Source: Bacteroidaceae bacterium
Lineage (GTDB): Bacteria; Bacteroidota; Bacteroidia; Bacteroidales; Bacteroidaceae
Reading direction: 5' to 3'
Length of the DNA stretch: 5,699 nt
Assembly (NCBI GenBank): GCA_016284115.1
Contig: JAEEOD010000346.1
Location: 1-5,699 of the forward strand
Shown here: positions 4,592-5,699 of the stretch, piece by piece
Layout: each line of letters begins with the position of its first letter
Position numbering within the stretch: position 1 is the first letter of the stretch
The notes under the pieces: model-generated
Seen by the model: only the letters and a program-made list of their open reading frames with translations
Told to the model about the DNA's origin: nothing
Databases searched by the model: none
Made by a program: the position numbers and the translations under genes

Positions 4592-4615
4592 TGTCAGGAA
4601 CCTGTCCCTTGGCAG
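4592..4615. repeat. REP-like element after peptide gene 13
   Basis: It reads TGTCAGGAACCTGTCCC then TTGGCAG, one base off the 2634 copy, and ends 14 nt from the stop codon of gene 13. Confidence 0.65.
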
Positions 4616-4629
4616 ACGTAAAAATAATT

Positions 4630-4737
4630 CTACATCCCCCTTGCAGGGTATTTGACGCCTGCTTCGCATCCACCTGCTACGTTGTCAAGCTGCTCATCTT
4701 TGAGCTCATCTTGCTTCTTGATCTCTTCTTGTTTCAT
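4630..4737 (-). CDS. Double-glycine leader peptide 13 (35 aa)
   Basis: The leader starts MKQEEIKKQDEL and ends KDEQLDNVAGG. The core CEAGVKYPARGM has one cysteine at position 1. At DNA level the core and stop align with those of peptide 7 (GCGAAGCAGGC, AAATAC, then ATG TAG), although peptide 7 has the long LTAEQ leader, so leader and core have been exchanged between classes. The start context is CATTACGATTATG. A degenerate promoter block lies 38-50 nt upstream, so it may depend on transcription from gene 14. After the stop the module GAATTATTTTT is cut by a REP-like element. Confidence 0.86.
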   Translation of the reverse strand: MKQEEIKKQDELKDEQLDNVAGGCEAGVKYPARGM

Positions 4738-4774
4738 AATCGTAATGTTTAAAAATTAATGATTGAACTTATTT

Positions 4775-4788
4775 CTGCTGCAAAAGCG
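4775..4788 (-). promoter_or_regulatory. Decayed promoter block before peptide gene 13
   Basis: The CTTTTGCAGCAG part of the block is intact, but the -7 box is CGCTTTTG instead of TACTTTTG and the upstream half is missing, replaced by a REP-like remnant. It is probably inactive. Confidence 0.45.
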
Positions 4789-4790
4789 AA

Positions 4791-4809
4791 TGCCATAGTC
4801 CCTTGGCAG
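4791..4809. repeat. Internally deleted REP-like element after peptide gene 14
   Basis: The arms TGCCA and CCTTGGCAG remain but most of the AACCTG centre is lost. It ends 4 nt from the stop codon of gene 14. Confidence 0.55.
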
Positions 4810-4813
4810 GTCA

Positions 4814-5020
4814 TTAACCACTTGCACTAGAGAAGTCAACAGGCCAGTCAACAAAAAGACTAGAAAACAATCCTCCTCCCGACACATTGTCGAGTTCACC
4901 GTCGCTTAGTGGCCATGCACCGGCTTCCACGAGTTCGTCCCTCAACTTTTTTGCTTCTGCATCCAGTTTCTTCAACTGCTGCTTCTTCTGCTCAATCTGT
5001 TCTGCTGTAAGCGTTGCCAT
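4814..5020 (-). CDS. Long-leader double-glycine peptide 14 (68 aa)
   Basis: The leader begins MATLTAEQIEQKKQQLKKLD, continues AEAKKLRDELVEAGAW and ends PLSDGELDNVSGG at residues 37-49, a near-perfect LSxxELxxVxGG site for C39 exporters. The first 40 residues are strongly similar to those of peptide 7. The core GLFSSLFVDWPVDFSSASG is hydrophobic and serine-rich, with two aspartates, no basic residue and no cysteine, unlike peptide 7. Serines without cysteines do not support lanthionine rings but could be dehydrated or otherwise modified; this is inference. It lies between genes 15 (28 nt) and 13 (76 nt) in the transcript from the 5368 promoter. Confidence 0.87.
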   Translation of the reverse strand: MATLTAEQIEQKKQQLKKLDAEAKKLRDELVEAGAWPLSDGELDNVSGGGLFSSLFVDWPVDFSSASG

Positions 5021-5048
5021 AATCGAAACTTATTAATGGGTTACTATA

Positions 5049-5165
5049 CTATTCAAAAGGGGTTCGTTTTTCGTCAACGAATTCCACATACTTATATCCG
5101 CCTGCTACTTTGTCAAGCTGCTCATCTTTGAGCTCTTCTTGCTTATTGTTTTCTTCTACTTTCAT
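5049..5165 (-). CDS. Double-glycine leader peptide 15 (38 aa)
   Basis: The leader starts MKVEENNKQEEL and ends KDEQLDKVAGG, with lysine replacing the usual asparagine at -5. The core YKYVEFVDEKRTPFE mixes charges and aromatics and has no cysteine. It is the second gene of the transcript from the 5368-5437 block, 42 nt after gene 16. The start context CATTACTATTATG is a one-base variant of the array consensus. The C39 pattern is complete. Confidence 0.85.
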   Translation of the reverse strand: MKVEENNKQEELKDEQLDKVAGGYKYVEFVDEKRTPFE

Positions 5166-5207
5166 AATAGTAATGCTTTATAATTAAGGATTGAATAGAG
5201 ACATTGA

Positions 5208-5330
5208 TTACTTTAATAAACCGCGGATTTTTTTAGTGATAGGGCCGCAACCAGAGAACTTTCCACCTGCGGCGTTGTCAAGTTGCTCATCTTTGAGCTC
5301 ATCTTGCTTCTTGATCTCTTCTTTTTTCAT
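5208..5330 (-). CDS. Double-glycine leader peptide 16, cationic core (40 aa)
   Basis: The leader starts MKKEEIKKQDEL and ends KDEQLDNAAGG; alanine replaces valine at -4, the only member to do so, which may weaken recognition by a C39 peptidase. The core KFSGCGPITKKIRGLLK has five basic and no acidic residues, one central cysteine and a basic, hydrophobic second half that could form an amphipathic helix. It is the most antimicrobial-like member of the array. It is the first gene behind promoter block D, with the start context CATTACGATTATG, and heads the run 16-15-14-13. Confidence 0.86.
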   Translation of the reverse strand: MKKEEIKKQDELKDEQLDNAAGGKFSGCGPITKKIRGLLK

Positions 5331-5367
5331 AATCGTAATGTTTAAAAATTAATGATTGAATTGATTT

Positions 5368-5437
5368 CTGCTGCAAAAGTAGGAAAAAAAAACGAAATAG
5401 ATGTATCACTGCTGGAAAAAGTTGTATCAAATCAGGA
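5368..5437 (-). promoter_or_regulatory. 70-bp promoter block, copy D (drives peptide genes 16-13)
   Basis: The -7 box TACTTTTG lies at 5374-5381. The distal half (CAACTTTTTCCAGCAGTGATACA, seen as ACTTTTTCC and CAGTGATACA) is kept, but the proximal half-site has become a T-rich run. It is divergent from the lipoprotein promoter 18 nt away. Confidence 0.65.
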
Positions 5438-5454
5438 AAAAATAATTGAAAAAC

Positions 5455-5485
5455 TTGCAATTATCATATATTCTTTTTATCTTTG
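5455..5485 (+). promoter_or_regulatory. Promoter of the lipoprotein gene
   Basis: TTG (5455-5457), 20 nt, then TATCTTTG (5478-5485), a full Bacteroidetes promoter. Transcription would start near 5492, about 29 nt before the ATG. Confidence 0.75.
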
Positions 5486-5520
5486 CCCTCAAAATTAATC
5501 ATTATCAACAAACTATCATT

Positions 5521-5699
5521 ATGAAACAAAAAGAATTTATGAATGTGAAGCAGCACGTTGCTACGCTGGCTATAGCCATCTGCTGCGTAATGACTTCAAC
5601 AGTGTTTACAGCTTGTTCAAACGATGACGATCCTGTGACGTATCAACTTCAGACGGATCTAGTACTCCATTTTGGCGACATAACTATTCAGCCATACCT
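5521..5699 (+). CDS. Putative surface lipoprotein, N-terminal part (cut by window end)
   Basis: The first 59 residues are visible. MKQKEFMNVKQH is followed by a hydrophobic segment (VATLAIAICCVMTSTVF) and a lipobox F-T-A-C with the lipidated cysteine at residue 32. The next residues are SNDDD, matching the acid-rich signal that sends Bacteroidetes lipoproteins to the outer surface. The mature part (VTYQLQTDLVLHFGDITI) is too short to assign a family. It is transcribed away from the peptide array from its own promoter at 5455-5485 and shares only the divergent upstream region with gene 16, so a functional link to the peptides is open. Confidence 0.85.
   Translation, partial: MKQKEFMNVKQHVATLAIAICCVMTSTVFTACSNDDDPVTYQLQTDLVLHFGDITIQPY

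Noticed and set aside
1414..5330. CRISPR array or tandem iterons as an explanation of the regular repeats
   Set aside because: The repeats are coding leaders and promoters of unequal spacing (70-450 nt), not short repeats with uniform spacers.
1414..5330. Lanthipeptide precursors
   Set aside because: Only four of the sixteen cores contain a cysteine, one each, so thioether rings cannot be general for the array.

Overview
The window looks like a chromosomal segment of a Bacteroidales bacterium, most likely a gut or oral Prevotella/Segatella relative. Several things point there. Promoters carry the Bacteroidetes -7 box TAnnTTTG, in the best cases with TTTG or TTG 19-20 nt upstream. Start codons lack Shine-Dalgarno sites and sit in A/T-rich contexts. 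There is an M13 metallopeptidase with a Bacteroidales-type N-terminus, and a lipoprotein whose mature end starts C-S-N-D-D-D. The genus is an inference; no marker gene is present.

Layout, left to right. (1) 1-1149, minus strand: N-terminal 383 residues of a secreted M13 (neprilysin/PepO-like) metallopeptidase, cut by the window edge, with its own promoter near 1195-1202 and four 21-nt direct repeats upstream (1240-1323). (2) 1414-5330, minus strand: a dense array of 16 very small genes encoding 33-68 residue double-glycine leader peptides. Most are too short for standard gene callers. Thirteen share a leader like MKxEENKKQEEL(N/T/K)DEQLDNVAGG. Two (7 and 14) have a long LTAEQIEQKKQQL leader. 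Two outermost genes (1 and 2) have divergent leaders, of which 2 is a distant variant of the common type. Nearly all keep the C39-peptidase pattern L(-12), L(-7), V(-4), G(-2)G(-1). The parts after the GG are short (10-22 residues) and almost all different. (3) 3904-4281, inside the array: an unassigned coding remnant, two back-to-back consensus promoters and a strong hairpin, together suggesting a short plus-strand RNA. (4) 5455-5699, plus strand: a consensus promoter and the first 59 residues of a lipoprotein, cut by the window end.

The array is built from re-used DNA modules: an exactly 70-bp promoter block present four times (plus two truncated copies), a conserved start context CATTAC(A/G)ATTATG, an intergenic module GATGTAGAATTATTTTT, and REP-like hairpins (core AACCTGTCCC/TTGGCAG) that sit immediately 3' of six peptide stop codons. 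Two gene pairs show reshuffling: genes 3 and 5 are a near-identical core-plus-REP duplication with more divergent leaders, and genes 7 and 13 share a homologous core joined to unrelated leaders.

The likely working model is that leaders direct the peptides to a C39-type (GG-cleaving) ABC exporter, possibly after enzymatic modification, releasing a cocktail of different short peptides. No exporter, protease or modifying enzyme lies in the window, so whether the products are antimicrobial, signalling or RiPP natural products cannot be settled here. The general precursor type resembles the GG-Bacteroidales natural product precursor family (TIGR04149, from memory). The size, modularity and core diversity of this array are the most interesting content.
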